Shown here: positions 18,254-28,000 of the stretch, in pieces
Position numbering within the stretch: position 1 is the first letter of the stretch
Layout of the letters: each line of letters starts with the position of its first letter
Source: Cupriavidus metallidurans CH34
GTDB taxonomy: Bacteria; Pseudomonadota; Gammaproteobacteria; Burkholderiales; Burkholderiaceae
Length of the DNA: 64,000 nt
Reading direction: 5' to 3'
NCBI RefSeq assembly: GCF_000196015.1
Contig: NC_007973.1
Span: forward strand, 2,976,001-3,040,000
Program-made: the position numbers and the translations under genes
The notes under the pieces: generated by a model
Database searches by the model: none
What the model was told of the DNA's origin: nothing
What the model saw: the letters and a program-made list of their open reading frames with translations, nothing else

Positions 18254-20518
18254 TTACTGCTTCACGCAATCCACGAAGTACGCCTTCTGGCCATCGACCT
18301 CGTCCTCGACCAGGCCGTGGATGTCGGTCTCGAAGCCCGGGAAGAGCTTGTTGAACTCGCGCGCGAACTTCAGGTACTTCACGATCGTGCGGTTGAAGCG
18401 CTCGCCCGGGATCAGCAGCGGAATGCCCGGCGGGTACGGCGTCAGCAGGATCGCGGTCACGCGGCCTTCCAGTTCGTCGACGGGCACGCGCTCGATTTCG
18501 CGATGCGCCATCATCGCCCAGGCATCCGACGGCTTCATCGCCGGCTCCATGTCCGACAGGTACATCTCGGTGGTCACGCGCGCCACATCGTTGGCCTTGT
18601 AGACGCTGTGGATCGCGTCGCACAGATCACGCAGGCCCAGCCGCTCGTACTGCGGGTGCTTGCCCACGAACTCGGGCAGCACGCGCCACAGCGGCTGGTT
18701 CTGGTCGTAGTCGTCCTTGAACTGCTGCAGCTCGGTCACCAGCGAGTTCCAGCGGCCCTTGGTGATGCCGATCGTGAACATGATGAAGAACGAGTACAGA
18801 CCCGTCTTCTCGATGATGATGCCGTGCTCGGCCAGGTACTTCGTGACGATTGCCGCCGGGATGCCGCGCTCGCTGAACTCGCCGTCCACGTCGAGGCCCG
18901 GGGTGATGATCGTGGCCTTGATCGGATCCAGCAGGTTGAAACCATCGGCCAGATCGCCGAAGCCATGCCAGCGCTCGTTGGCCTTGAGCATCCACTCTTC
19001 GCGGTCAGGAATGCCGTCTTCGGCCAGCGCGTCCGGGCCCCACACCTTGAACCACCAGTCGCCATTGTTGGCGACGTCGTAGTCGGCTTCCACCTTGCGC
19101 ACGGCACGGCGGAAGTCCAGCGCTTCCTGGATGCTTTCCTCGACCAGCGCGGTGCCGCCCGGCGCTTCCATCATCGCCGCGGCCACGTCGCACGAGGCAA
19201 TGATCGAGTACTGCGGGCTCGTCGAGGTGTGCATCAGATACGCCTCGTTGAAGCGGTAGCGATCCAGCTTGCGCGTTTCCGAATCCTGCACGAGGATCTG
19301 CGAGGCCTGCGACAGGCCGGCCAGCAGCTTGTGCGTGGACTGCGTGGCGAACACCAGCGCGTCCTTGCTGCGCGGACGGTCACGGCCGATCGCGTGCATG
19401 TCGCGATAGAAATCGTGGAACGCCGCGTGCGGCAGCCATGCCTCGTCGAAATGCAGCGTGTCGATTTCCGACGTCAGCATTTCCTTGATCTGCTCGGCGT
19501 TGTACAGCACGCCGTCGTACGTACCCTGCGTGATCGTCAGGATGCGCGGCTTCTGGTTCTTCGCCTTGCTCGCGAACGGATGGTTCTCGATCTTCCTGCG
19601 GATCGTCTCCGGGTCGAACTCGCTCTTCGGAATCGGGCCGATGATGCCGTAGTGGTTGCGCGTCGGCATCAGGAACACCGGAATTGCGCCCGTCATCATG
19701 ATCGCGTGCAGGATCGACTTGTGGCAGTTACGGTCCACCACCACGATGTCGCCCGGCGCCACGTTGGCGTGCCAGACCATCTTGTTCGACGTCGACGTGC
19801 CGTTGGTCACGAAGAACATGTGGTCGGAATTGAAGATGCGCGCGGCGTTGCGCTCCGACGCCGCCACCGGGCCGGTGTGGTCCAGCAGCTGGCCAAGTTC
19901 CTCGACCGCGTTGCAGACGTCGGCGCGCAGCATGTTCTCGCCGAAGAACTGGTGGAACACCTGGCCCACCGGGCTCTTCAGGAACGCCACGCCGCCCGAG
20001 TGCCCCGGGCAGTGCCACGAGTACGAGCTGTCCTGCGCGTAGTCGATCAGCGCCTTGAAGAACGGCGGGGCCAGCGAATCCAGGTAGACCTTGGCTTCGC
20101 GGATGATGTGGCGCGCCACGAATTCGGGGGTGTCCTCGAACATGTGGATGAAGCCGTGCAGCTCGCGCAGGATGTCGTTCGGAATATGGCGCGACGTGCG
20201 CGTCTCGCCATACAGGAAGATCGGCAGATCCGTGTTGCGGCGACGCACTTCGGTCACGAACGCGCGCAGCTTCTCGATGGCGGCCGCTTCGGGCTGATCG
20301 TCGGCGCGCACGAACTCGTCGTCGTCGATCGACACGATGAACGTGGATGCCCGGCTGGACTGCTGGGCGAACGACGTCAAGTCGCCATAGCTGGTCAGAC
20401 CCATCACTTCCATGCCTTCATTCTCGATGGCCTCGGCCAACGCGCGAATGCCCGAGCCGGAGATGTTCTCGGAGCGGAAGTCTTCATCGATGATGATGAC
20501 GGGGAAGCGGAATTTCAT
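18254..20518 (-). CDS. Orn/Lys/Arg decarboxylase (class I, PLP-dependent)
   Basis: A 754-residue fold-type I decarboxylase with the three usual parts: an N-terminal flavodoxin-like wing (FRFPVIIIDEDFRSENISGS), the PLP domain and a C-terminal domain. TNGTSTSNKMVWHA binds the cofactor phosphate, LHFDEAWLPHAAF holds the aspartate, and the PLP lysine is in TQSTHKLLAGLSQAS at about residue 397. The family makes cadaverine, putrescine or agmatine; sequence alone does not settle the substrate, though arginine or lysine is likeliest. I chose the ATG at 20518 (MKFRFPVI); the open frame upstream crosses a hairpin. dcd is 159 bp upstream on the same strand. Confidence 0.93.
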   Translation of the reverse strand: MKFRFPVIIIDEDFRSENISGSGIRALAEAIENEGMEVMGLTSYGDLTSFAQQSSRASTFIVSIDDDEFVRADDQPEAAAIEKLRAFVTEVRRRNTDLPIFLYGETRTSRHIPNDILRELHGFIHMFEDTPEFVARHIIREAKVYLDSLAPPFFKALIDYAQDSSYSWHCPGHSGGVAFLKSPVGQVFHQFFGENMLRADVCNAVEELGQLLDHTGPVAASERNAARIFNSDHMFFVTNGTSTSNKMVWHANVAPGDIVVVDRNCHKSILHAIMMTGAIPVFLMPTRNHYGIIGPIPKSEFDPETIRRKIENHPFASKAKNQKPRILTITQGTYDGVLYNAEQIKEMLTSEIDTLHFDEAWLPHAAFHDFYRDMHAIGRDRPRSKDALVFATQSTHKLLAGLSQASQILVQDSETRKLDRYRFNEAYLMHTSTSPQYSIIASCDVAAAMMEAPGGTALVEESIQEALDFRRAVRKVEADYDVANNGDWWFKVWGPDALAEDGIPDREEWMLKANERWHGFGDLADGFNLLDPIKATIITPGLDVDGEFSERGIPAAIVTKYLAEHGIIIEKTGLYSFFIMFTIGITKGRWNSLVTELQQFKDDYDQNQPLWRVLPEFVGKHPQYERLGLRDLCDAIHSVYKANDVARVTTEMYLSDMEPAMKPSDAWAMMAHREIERVPVDELEGRVTAILLTPYPPGIPLLIPGERFNRTIVKYLKFAREFNKLFPGFETDIHGLVEDEVDGQKAYFVDCVKQ

Positions 20519-20553
20519 CGGGCATCCTTGATGAGCGTGCTTGGAAAGAACTT

Positions 20554-20602
20554 GAGCCACATGGCCGGCGGGGAGTTCCCCGCAAACGGCGGCATGTGGC
20601 TC
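20554..20602 (-). promoter_or_regulatory. Large nested hairpin in the leader of the decarboxylase gene
   Basis: GAGCCACATG (20554-20563) is exactly complementary to CATGTGGCTC (20593-20602). Inside it GCGGGGA (20568-20574) pairs with TCCCCGC (20577-20583). It begins about 35 bp before the chosen start codon. No T-run follows on the minus strand, so it may be a leader structure and not a plain terminator. Confidence 0.55.
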
Positions 20603-20677
20603 TTTCGTCAGGTCTGACGCCTGACCGGTTCATGGCCGGCGGCGCCCCCGGCGACGGACGCCGGCATTGTAATGCGA

Positions 20678-21244
20678 TCAGGTCTTCGGCAGTGTGACAC
20701 CCTGCTGGCCCTGGTACTTGCCGCCACGGTCGGCATACGAGGTCTCGCAGATCTCGTCGCTCTCGAAGAACAGCACCTGCGCGCAGCCTTCGCCGGCATA
20801 GATCTTGGCGGGCAGCGGCGTGGTGTTGGAGAACTCAAGCGTCACATAGCCTTCCCACTCGGGTTCGAACGGCGTCACGTTGACGATGATGCCGCAGCGG
20901 GCATAGGTGCTCTTGCCCAGGCAGATCGTCAGCACGCTGCGCGGAATCCGGAAGTATTCCATCGTGCGGGCCAGCGCGAACGAGTTCGGCGGGATGATGC
21001 AGACATCGCCCTTGAAGTCCACGAACGACTTCTCGTCGAAGTTCTTCGGATCGACGATCGTGCTGTTGATGTTCGTGAAGATCTTGAATTCGTCGGCGCA
21101 GCGGATGTCGTAGCCGTAGCTCGACGTGCCATAGGACACGATCTTGCGGCCGTCCGACTCCCGTACCTGGCCGGGCTCGAACGGTTCGATCATGCCGTGC
21201 TGCTCCGCCATGCGGCGGATCCACTTGTCGGATTTGATGCTCAT
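20678..21244 (-). CDS. dcd: dCTP deaminase
   Basis: A 188-residue enzyme deaminating dCTP to dUTP, the main dTTP route in Gram-negative bacteria. [20 protein letters not shown] opens the protein. [20 protein letters not shown] and [19 protein letters not shown] carry the nucleotide and catalytic residues (the glutamate of LEFSN), and [10 protein letters not shown] follows. The ATG at 21244 gives the normal length; an upstream in-frame ATG adds 20 unrelated residues. It lies between fdhD and the decarboxylase on the minus strand. Confidence 0.97.
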   Translation of the reverse strand: MSIKSDKWIRRMAEQHGMIEPFEPGQVRESDGRKIVSYGTSSYGYDIRCADEFKIFTNINSTIVDPKNFDEKSFVDFKGDVCIIPPNSFALARTMEYFRIPRSVLTICLGKSTYARCGIIVNVTPFEPEWEGYVTLEFSNTTPLPAKIYAGEGCAQVLFFESDEICETSYADRGGKYQGQQGVTLPKT

Positions 21245-21367
21245 AAAGGCGTGGGCGGAAAAGTCGGGCGGCGGGCTGCCGCTGGATTGGGGCGCATTGT
21301 ACAACCAATCGCTTCTGGCGCTCTTGTTCCGGCTTCTGTTGCGATCTGGTGCCGCGCAGCGGAATTC

Positions 21368-22204
21368 CTAGACCGCCGGTACCAGCGCTTCGGTCGGTGT
21401 GTGGCGGAACCGCTCCCGCCCTGTGTAGAGCAGGAAATGCTTGCCGGTGCAGCGCGCGAATAGCGTCATTCCGACACGCTTGGCCATCTGGTAACCCATT
21501 TGCGTCACACCCGAACGCGATAACAGGAACGGAATGCCCATCTGGGCGCCCTTGATGACCATTTCCGACGTCAGTCGGCCCGTGGTGTAGAAAATCTTGT
21601 CGGCGCCGCTCATGTCCTCGAGCCACATCCACCCGGCGATGGCATCCACGGCGTTGTGGCGGCCCACGTCCTCGACGAAGGTCAGCAACTCGCTGCCCCG
21701 GAACAAGGCGCAGCCGTGAACCGAGCCGGCCTGCTTGTAGACCGATTGCTGAAGCCGGATGGTATCGACGATCGCGTACAGCGTTTCCTGGTCGAGCCGG
21801 GCGTCCGGGGGCAGCGCGATGGTGTCGACCTCGTCCATCAGCGAACCGAACACCGTGCCCTGCCCACAGCCCGTGGTCACCACGCGGCGCGCGGTGCGCT
21901 CCTCGATGCGATCGACCCCCGAACGGGTGGTCACTGCCACCGACTCGGTTTCCCAGTCCACCTGGACCGAAGCAATCTGCTCGATCGACTCCACCAGTCG
22001 CTGATTGCGCAGATAACCCAGGACGAGATGCTCCGGCGCGCCGCCCAGCGTCATCAGCGTGACCAGTTCGCGTTTGTCCAGATAGACCGTCAGCGGGCGC
22101 TCGCCTGGCAGCCAGGCCGGACGTTCCCTGCCTTGCTCGTCGAGGACAGCCACCTCTTCGATCAGGGGTACGCTGGCATGGGTCAGTTCGGGGCGCAGTG
22201 ACAT
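21368..22204 (-). CDS. fdhD: Formate dehydrogenase accessory sulfurtransferase FdhD
   Basis: A 278-residue protein that passes sulfur from a cysteine desulfurase to the molybdenum cofactor of formate dehydrogenase. ERPLTVYLDKRELVTLM and APEHLVLGYLRNQRLV are typical N-terminal segments; VGRHNAVDAIAGW and TTGRLTSEMVIKGAQMGIP mark the C-terminal domain. E. coli FdhD has a CxxC motif; here the matching stretch is TTGCGQGT with a single cysteine (about C113). It is the last formate dehydrogenase gene of the cluster, separated from the cytochrome subunit by sodC. Confidence 0.95.
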   Translation of the reverse strand: MSLRPELTHASVPLIEEVAVLDEQGRERPAWLPGERPLTVYLDKRELVTLMTLGGAPEHLVLGYLRNQRLVESIEQIASVQVDWETESVAVTTRSGVDRIEERTARRVVTTGCGQGTVFGSLMDEVDTIALPPDARLDQETLYAIVDTIRLQQSVYKQAGSVHGCALFRGSELLTFVEDVGRHNAVDAIAGWMWLEDMSGADKIFYTTGRLTSEMVIKGAQMGIPFLLSRSGVTQMGYQMAKRVGMTLFARCTGKHFLLYTGRERFRHTPTEALVPAV

Positions 22205-22266
22205 GTGGGAGGCGGGCTGGCCCTTCCGAAGGTCGGGCCAGCTACAGCGGATGCTATCTGGAGGGA

Positions 22267-22842
22267 TCAGGAGGCGGCGATCACACCGCAGGCGATGCGG
22301 CCGCCCGAGTTGCCGGTGGGCTGGGTGCGATAGTCGTCGGCATCCTTGTGGACAACGACGGCGCGGCCAACCACGCTGTTCGGGCCGGGTGCCACGGTCA
22401 CGTCCGGCATGATGAACTGCACGCGCGCGTTGCCGCTGGAGTCCGCGACGAGGTTGTTCATGTCGCCGGCATGATGATCGGGCATCGTCATCTGGCCATG
22501 CGGCTTGCCTGCCGGGTTGAAGTGCCCACCCGCGCTCATCGCGTCGGGCGCGGAGCAGTCACCCTTCTCGTGGATATGGAAGCCATGTGTCGTGCCTGGC
22601 GGCAGGCCGGTCACCGATACCACCACCATCACGCCACCGCCCGCCTGCTGGTCGAACGTGACGCGTCCCGCGGTATTCGTGCCGCTCTTGGGGCTCAGCG
22701 CTGCGGCGGCCTTCGTGGACGCGCTGGTTGCCGCCGTGCCACTGCTGCTACTGCTGCTGGACGAACCCCAGCCCCAGCTCGAGCAACCCGCCACAGCCAG
22801 TGCGGCAGCGCCCATCGTCAAACCGAAAAGTACACGTTTCAT
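22267..22842 (-). CDS. sodC: Cu/Zn superoxide dismutase, lipoprotein form
   Basis: A 191-residue exported Cu/Zn SOD that removes superoxide in the periplasm or at the outer membrane. A lipoprotein signal ends at LAVAGC (Cys about 20), followed by a serine-rich linker. Metal ligands are visible: HGFHIHEKGDC, GGHFNPAGKPHG, PDHHAGDMNNL and the end GNSGGRIACGVI with the second disulfide cysteine. VVHKDADDYRTQPTGN is the electrostatic loop. The ATG at 22842 gives MKRVLFGLTM. It interrupts the formate dehydrogenase genes between fdhC and fdhD. Confidence 0.95.
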   Translation of the reverse strand: MKRVLFGLTMGAAALAVAGCSSWGWGSSSSSSSSGTAATSASTKAAAALSPKSGTNTAGRVTFDQQAGGGVMVVVSVTGLPPGTTHGFHIHEKGDCSAPDAMSAGGHFNPAGKPHGQMTMPDHHAGDMNNLVADSSGNARVQFIMPDVTVAPGPNSVVGRAVVVHKDADDYRTQPTGNSGGRIACGVIAAS

Positions 22843-22939
22843 GCCGAGCCCTCCTCTTGCGGTTAAAAGCCCGGGCGATTGTACGCCTGACCTGCACATA
22901 CGACTGCCGCAAACTGCAACGCCGTGCCAATGCACATGA

Positions 22940-24133
22940 TCAAGCCTGCCCCGGACGCTGGCGGCTACGGCCCGCGTCCTCCGGCGGTGTGGAACGCTGC
23001 GCGGGGATCTTGCCGGCCTTGATATCGTCGTACCAGTGCTCGTGGTGCTCCTGGGCCCAGGCCTCGTCCACGTAGCCATCGCGCATGGCGCGGTAGGCGC
23101 CTTCCATGCCGATCGTGCCCATGTAGATATGGCCGCAGGCCAGCGCGATCATCAGCACCGCGGCGATCGCGTGGATGACGTTGGCGATCTGCATCGTGGC
23201 GCGGTAGTACTCCAGGCCCGGCACGATCATGTCGAGCACCCACCCCGACGCAGACAGGATCAGCCCAAAAAAGACCAGTCCGACCCAGAACCAGAGCTTT
23301 TCGCCGGCGTTGAAACGGTGACTCGGCACGTGGCTGCCCGTGAGCAGCCCCCCTGCCCGCGCGATCCACGTCAGGTCGTCGCGGCTGGGCAGGTTGTCGC
23401 GCACGAAGAGCACGAAGGCAACGACGATCGCAACCGTGAACACCGGCCCGCTCAGGTTATGCAGGTTCTTGAGGATGTACGTGAGCCATCCGAACAGCGT
23501 ATGGCCGAAGATCGGCAGCAGGACGTGCTTGCCAAACAGGATCACGAGGCCCGAGATCGCCAGGATCGAGAACGAGATCGCCATGGTCCAGTGCACGATG
23601 CGTTCCAGCGGCGTGAAGCGTTCGATCATGCGGCCCGTGCGCGGTGTCTTGAGCGGAATCGTGCCCCGCCAGGCGAAGAACGCCAGGATCGCCAGCGGCA
23701 CGATCAACACCAGCCAGCCACCCCACACCGTGATCACGCCATTGCGGAACAGACGCCACTTCTGACCCGTGCGCTGGATCAGCACACCAGCTTCCTTGGC
23801 CGGCAGGCTGCTGTAGTTCGGCTGGTCGGAGTTCGCCTCGCGCCAGACCGGCGCATTGTTGCCCGGCTGCGTCTGCGAACGCTCCTGCTGCGCACGCGCC
23901 TCGGCGGCCATGTCGCGGCGCGGCACATTGAAGATGTTCTCGCTCGCAATGCCCGCGAACGGCTGCGCGGGGTGCGTGGCCGGGTTGTTTGCGTTATCGG
24001 ACTGTGTGGCGGACTGCGTGGCGGACTGTTGCGCCTGCGGTGCCGAAGCTGGCGCCTGCGCGAACGCGCCGGCCATCGCCAGCGTCATCAGCGCGCCGGC
24101 TAGCCACCGTCCTGTACGTGAAAGCCGCGTCAT
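22940..24133 (-). CDS. fdhC: Formate dehydrogenase cytochrome b556 (gamma) subunit
   Basis: A 397-residue membrane subunit that takes electrons from the FdhAB head to quinone. An N-terminal signal-like helix (WLAGALMTLAMAGAFAQA) precedes a polar Gln-rich region of about 110 residues. The b-type cytochrome part follows: FTPLERIVHWTMAISFSILA with a candidate heme histidine, KNLHNLSGPVFTVAIVVAFV, GEKLWFWVGLVFFGLILSAS and VIHAIAAVLMIALACGHIYM. It is about twice the length of E. coli FdnI (about 217 residues) because of the N-terminal region, as in many betaproteobacterial homologues. It starts 19 bp after the small lipoprotein gene. Confidence 0.94.
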   Translation of the reverse strand: MTRLSRTGRWLAGALMTLAMAGAFAQAPASAPQAQQSATQSATQSDNANNPATHPAQPFAGIASENIFNVPRRDMAAEARAQQERSQTQPGNNAPVWREANSDQPNYSSLPAKEAGVLIQRTGQKWRLFRNGVITVWGGWLVLIVPLAILAFFAWRGTIPLKTPRTGRMIERFTPLERIVHWTMAISFSILAISGLVILFGKHVLLPIFGHTLFGWLTYILKNLHNLSGPVFTVAIVVAFVLFVRDNLPSRDDLTWIARAGGLLTGSHVPSHRFNAGEKLWFWVGLVFFGLILSASGWVLDMIVPGLEYYRATMQIANVIHAIAAVLMIALACGHIYMGTIGMEGAYRAMRDGYVDEAWAQEHHEHWYDDIKAGKIPAQRSTPPEDAGRSRQRPGQA

Positions 24134-24152
24134 AAGCCCTCCTTGCCGGCGC

Positions 24153-24386
24153 TCACGGCGTCTTGTTGTACTCGTTCTGGTACTGGTTGCGCTCATGGAT
24201 CTGGCGCACCCAGCTATCCCTGTCACCCGGCGTCCATCCCTTGGCGACGAACGGATCGCCGGGGGCGCCCTGCCAGGCCGGCGTATCCGATTTCTTGAAC
24301 GAAGCGGTCGATGTCTGCGCCTTCTCGCCGCAGCCGGCGATCAGCAGGCCCGCAAGGCTCAGGGCAATCAGTAGCGCGCGGTTCAT
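24153..24386 (-). CDS. Small lipoprotein of the formate dehydrogenase operon (unknown function)
   Basis: A 77-residue protein. The first 19 residues are a signal peptide with lipobox LIAGC (Cys about 19). The mature part is short and polar, with two tryptophan-centred pieces (TPAWQGAPGDPFVAKGW, then DSWVRQIHERNQYQNEY). The ATG overlaps the fdhB stop as ATGA and the gene ends 19 bp before fdhC, so it is tightly embedded between two enzyme subunits. I do not recognise a family. It may be a small accessory or anchoring subunit at the membrane; this is inference from position only. Confidence 0.82.
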   Translation of the reverse strand: MNRALLIALSLAGLLIAGCGEKAQTSTASFKKSDTPAWQGAPGDPFVAKGWTPGDRDSWVRQIHERNQYQNEYNKTP

Positions 24387-25063
24387 GATGCGCTCCCCTC
24401 GCTGGCTGGCGCGGCAGGCGCCGTGGGTGCGGCACCCGGCGCCGCGGGCGGCGTGCCCGCTGCCGGCTGCGCCTTGACGCCGCCATAGGCGGTGCCCCAG
24501 CCGAAGACGTCGCCGCCCTTGCCGCGCTTGATCACGCGATTGCGCAGGATGTCGGCAATCACGTCGCCATCGCCGCCGAGCAGCGCCTTGGTCGAACACA
24601 TTTCCGCGCACAGCGGCAGCTTGCCTTCGGCCAGGCGGTTGCGACCGTACTTCTCGAACTCTGCCTCGCTGCCGTTGGCTTCCGGGCCGCCGTTGCAGAA
24701 CGTGCACTTGTCCATCTTGCCGCGCACGCCGAAGGTACCTTCGCTAGGGAACTGCGGCGCGCCGAATGGGCAGGCGTACGAGCAGTAACCGCAGCCGATG
24801 CAAACATCCTTGTCGTGCAGCACCACGCCGTCCTCGGTGCGATAGAAGCAATCGACCGGACAGACCGCCATGCACGGCGCATCGGAGCAATGCATGCACG
24901 CCACCGAGATCGACTTTTCCGCGCCGACCACGCCGTCGTTGACCGTCACCACGCGGCGCCGGTTCACACCCCAGGGCACCTCGTGCTCGTTCTTGCAGGC
25001 GGTGACGCAGCTGTTGCACTCGATGCAACGCTCGGCATCACAGATGAATTTCATGCGGGCCAT
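24383..25063 (-). CDS. fdhB: Formate dehydrogenase iron-sulfur (beta) subunit
   Basis: A 226-residue protein carrying four [4Fe-4S] clusters between the catalytic subunit and the cytochrome. Cysteine groups in order: CIECNSCVTAC, CMHCSDAPCMAVCPVDC, CIGCGYCSYACPFGAP, and CTFC followed later by CAEMCSTKAL. It is shorter than E. coli FdnH (about 294) and lacks FdnH's C-terminal membrane helix; the end is Pro/Ala-rich. The ATG at 25063 (MARMKF) lies 14 bp after the fdhA stop region. Confidence 0.95.
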   Translation of the reverse strand: MARMKFICDAERCIECNSCVTACKNEHEVPWGVNRRRVVTVNDGVVGAEKSISVACMHCSDAPCMAVCPVDCFYRTEDGVVLHDKDVCIGCGYCSYACPFGAPQFPSEGTFGVRGKMDKCTFCNGGPEANGSEAEFEKYGRNRLAEGKLPLCAEMCSTKALLGGDGDVIADILRNRVIKRGKGGDVFGWGTAYGGVKAQPAAGTPPAAPGAAPTAPAAPASEGSAS

Positions 25064-25077
25064 TTGCGTCTCCGTCC

Positions 25078-28000
25078 TTATGCGAACCGCTCGATCTGGC
25101 AAACGGTGGTCTTGGTTTCCTGCATCATCGTCACCGAGTCATAGCCGTAGGTGGTGGCGGTGTTCACCGCCTCCCCGCGCACGATCGGCATGGCGCCCTC
25201 CGGGTAGTAGGGCTTGAGATCCTTGCCCTGCCACCAGCCAGAGAAATGGAACGGGATGAACGCCGTATCCACGCCCACGCGCTCGGTCACCAGCGCGCGC
25301 ACCTTGATCCTGGCGCCGGTCGGCGTCTTGACCCAGCAGTAGTCACCGTTGCGGATGCCGCGTTCCGATGCCGCCTTCGGGTTGATCTCGACGAAGTTCT
25401 CCTGCTGCAATTCGGCCAGCCACGGGTTCGAGCGCGTTTCCTCGCCACCGCCCTCGTACTCGACCAGACGGCCGGAGGTCAGGATGATCGGGAATTTCTC
25501 GTAGACCTTGTTCTCGATGTTGCGCTGCTGCACGGTCTTGTAGAGCGTGGGCAGGCGCCAGAAGGCCATCTTGTCGTCGTGGGTCGGGTACTTGGCGACC
25601 ATGTCCGGGCGCGTCGAGTACAGCGGCTCGCGGTGTTGCGGGATCGGGTCCGGGAAGTTCCAGACCACGGCCCGCGCGCGGGCGTTGCCGAACGGGTGGC
25701 AGCCGTGGTTCTTCATCACCACGCGCTGGATGCCGCCCGACAGGTCGGTCTTCCAGTTCTTGCCATCGGCCGCCTTCTTTTCGGCGTCGGTCAGTTCGTC
25801 CCACCACCCGAGCTTCTTGAGCAGCACCGCGTCGAATTCCGGATACCCGGTAGTGATGTCCGCGCCCAGCGAGTGCGATCCGTCGGCCGCCAGCAGGCTC
25901 ACGCCGTCACGCTCCACACCGAAGTTGGCGCGGAAATTGCCGCCGCCGTCCATCACGTTCCTGCTGGTGTCGTAGAGGTTGGGCGAGCCCGGGTGCTTCA
26001 GCTCCGGCGTGCCGTAGCACGGCCATGGCAGGCCGAAGTAATCACCGGTGATGTCATAGCCGGTGACCGGGTCCTTGCCCCCCTTGCAGCGCAACGAGCG
26101 CACATCGAACATGTGCATGTTGCGCATGTGGGCCTTCAGCCGCTCGGGTGACTGGCCCGTGTAGCCGATGGTCCAGTTGCCGGCGTTGATCTCGCGCAGG
26201 ATCGATTCGGTCTCGGGCTCCCGCCACGTGCGCCCGGCGCGCTTGACCTCAACCAGCTTGTAGTTCTTCGACAGTTCGTTGGCAAAGCCCAGCTTCTCGG
26301 CGAACGCCTGCATGATCGCGTGGTCGGGCATCGACTCGAACAGCGGCTCGATCACCTTCTCACGCCATTGCAGCGAACGGTTCGACGCCGTGCACGAACC
26401 CGAGGTCTCGAACTGGGTGCAGGCCGGCAGCAGGTACACGGCACGGTTCGGGTTGGGGGTATCGCCTTCGGTCGCCGGCATGTTGGCCATGGCGGCCGTG
26501 GCCGACGGATACGGGTCGATCACGACCAGCAGGTCGAGCTTGTCGAGCGCGCGCTTCATCTCCAGGCCGCGCGTCTGCGAGTTCGGCGCATGGCCCCAGA
26601 AGAACACGCCACGCACGTTGTGGTCCTGGTCGATCAGTTCCGGCTTCTCGGTGACGATGTCGATCCAGCGCGACACCGTGGTGCCGGACTTCTCCATCAT
26701 CGCCTGCGAGGCGAACTGCTTCTTGATCCATTCGTAGTCCACGCCCCAGACCGCCGCGAAGTGCTTCCACGCGCCGGCAGCCAGGCCGTAGTAGCCCGGC
26801 AGCGAATCCGGGTTCGGCCCCACGTCGGTGGCGCCCTGCACGTTGTCGTGACCACGGAAGATGTTGGCGCCGCCGCCCGACACACCGATGTTGCCGAGCG
26901 CCAGTTGCACGATACACGACGCACGCACGATGGCGTTGCCGATCGTGTGCTGCGTCTGGCCCATGCACCAGACCAGCGTGGACGGACGGTTCTTCGCCAT
27001 CGTCTCGGCCACGTACCGGACTTCGGCCTCGGGCACGCCGCAGACTTCCTCGACCTTGTCCGGCGTCCACTTGGCCAGCACTTCCTCCTTGACCTTGTCC
27101 ATGCCGTAGACGCGGTCGGACAGGTACTTCTTGTCTTCCCAGCCGTTCTGGAAGATGTGGTACAGCACGCCGAACAGGAACGCGATATCGGTGCCCGAGC
27201 GGATACGGACGTAGTGATCGGACTTGGCCGCCGTGCGCGTATAGCGCGGGTCGACCACGATCACCTTGCAGCCGCTCTCCTTGGCGTGGAGCAGGTGGAG
27301 CATCGACACCGGATGCGCCTCGGCCGCATTCGAACCGATATACAGCGCCGCCTTGGCGTTCTGCATGTCGTTGTACGAATTGGTCATCGCACCGTAGCCC
27401 CAGGTGTTCGCCACGCCGGCCACGGTGGTCGAGTGGCAGATGCGCGCCTGGTGGTCGGTATTGTTGGTGCCGAAGAACGAGACCCACTTGCGCAGCAGGT
27501 AGGACTGCTCGTTGCTGTGCTTGGACGAGCCGATGAAGAACAACGAATCCGGTCCGGTTTCCTGGCGGATCTGCTTGAGCTTCGCGCTGATCTCGTCGAG
27601 CGCCTGATCCCAGGAGATGCGCTGGTACTTGCCGTTGACCAGCTTCATCGGGTACTTCAGCCGGTATTCGCCGTGACCATGCTCGCGCAGCGCGGCGCCC
27701 TTGGCGCAATGCGCGCCCAGGTTGATCGGCGAATCGAACACAGGCTCCTGCCGCACCCACACGCCGTTCTGCACCACCGCGTCGACCGCGCAACCCACCG
27801 AGCAATGGCCGCAGACAGTGCGGCGCACGACAATATCGCCCTTGCCGCCTGCGCCGCCCTTGCCGTCGTCGGCATCGGCGCGACGCATCATCGTCAGTTG
27901 CGTGGCGGCCAGCCCCGCGCCCACGCCGATGCCCGAACGCTTGAGGAAGCTGCGACGGTCCATGGTCGGCATGGCGCCGGCCAGGCCTGCGGCAAGGCGC

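Noticed and set aside
18224..20617. 797-codon open frame on the plus strand opposite the decarboxylase gene
   Set aside because: It mirrors a clear PLP enzyme; the product is rich in His, Arg and Val with no recognisable domain, as expected for the antisense of a GC-rich gene.
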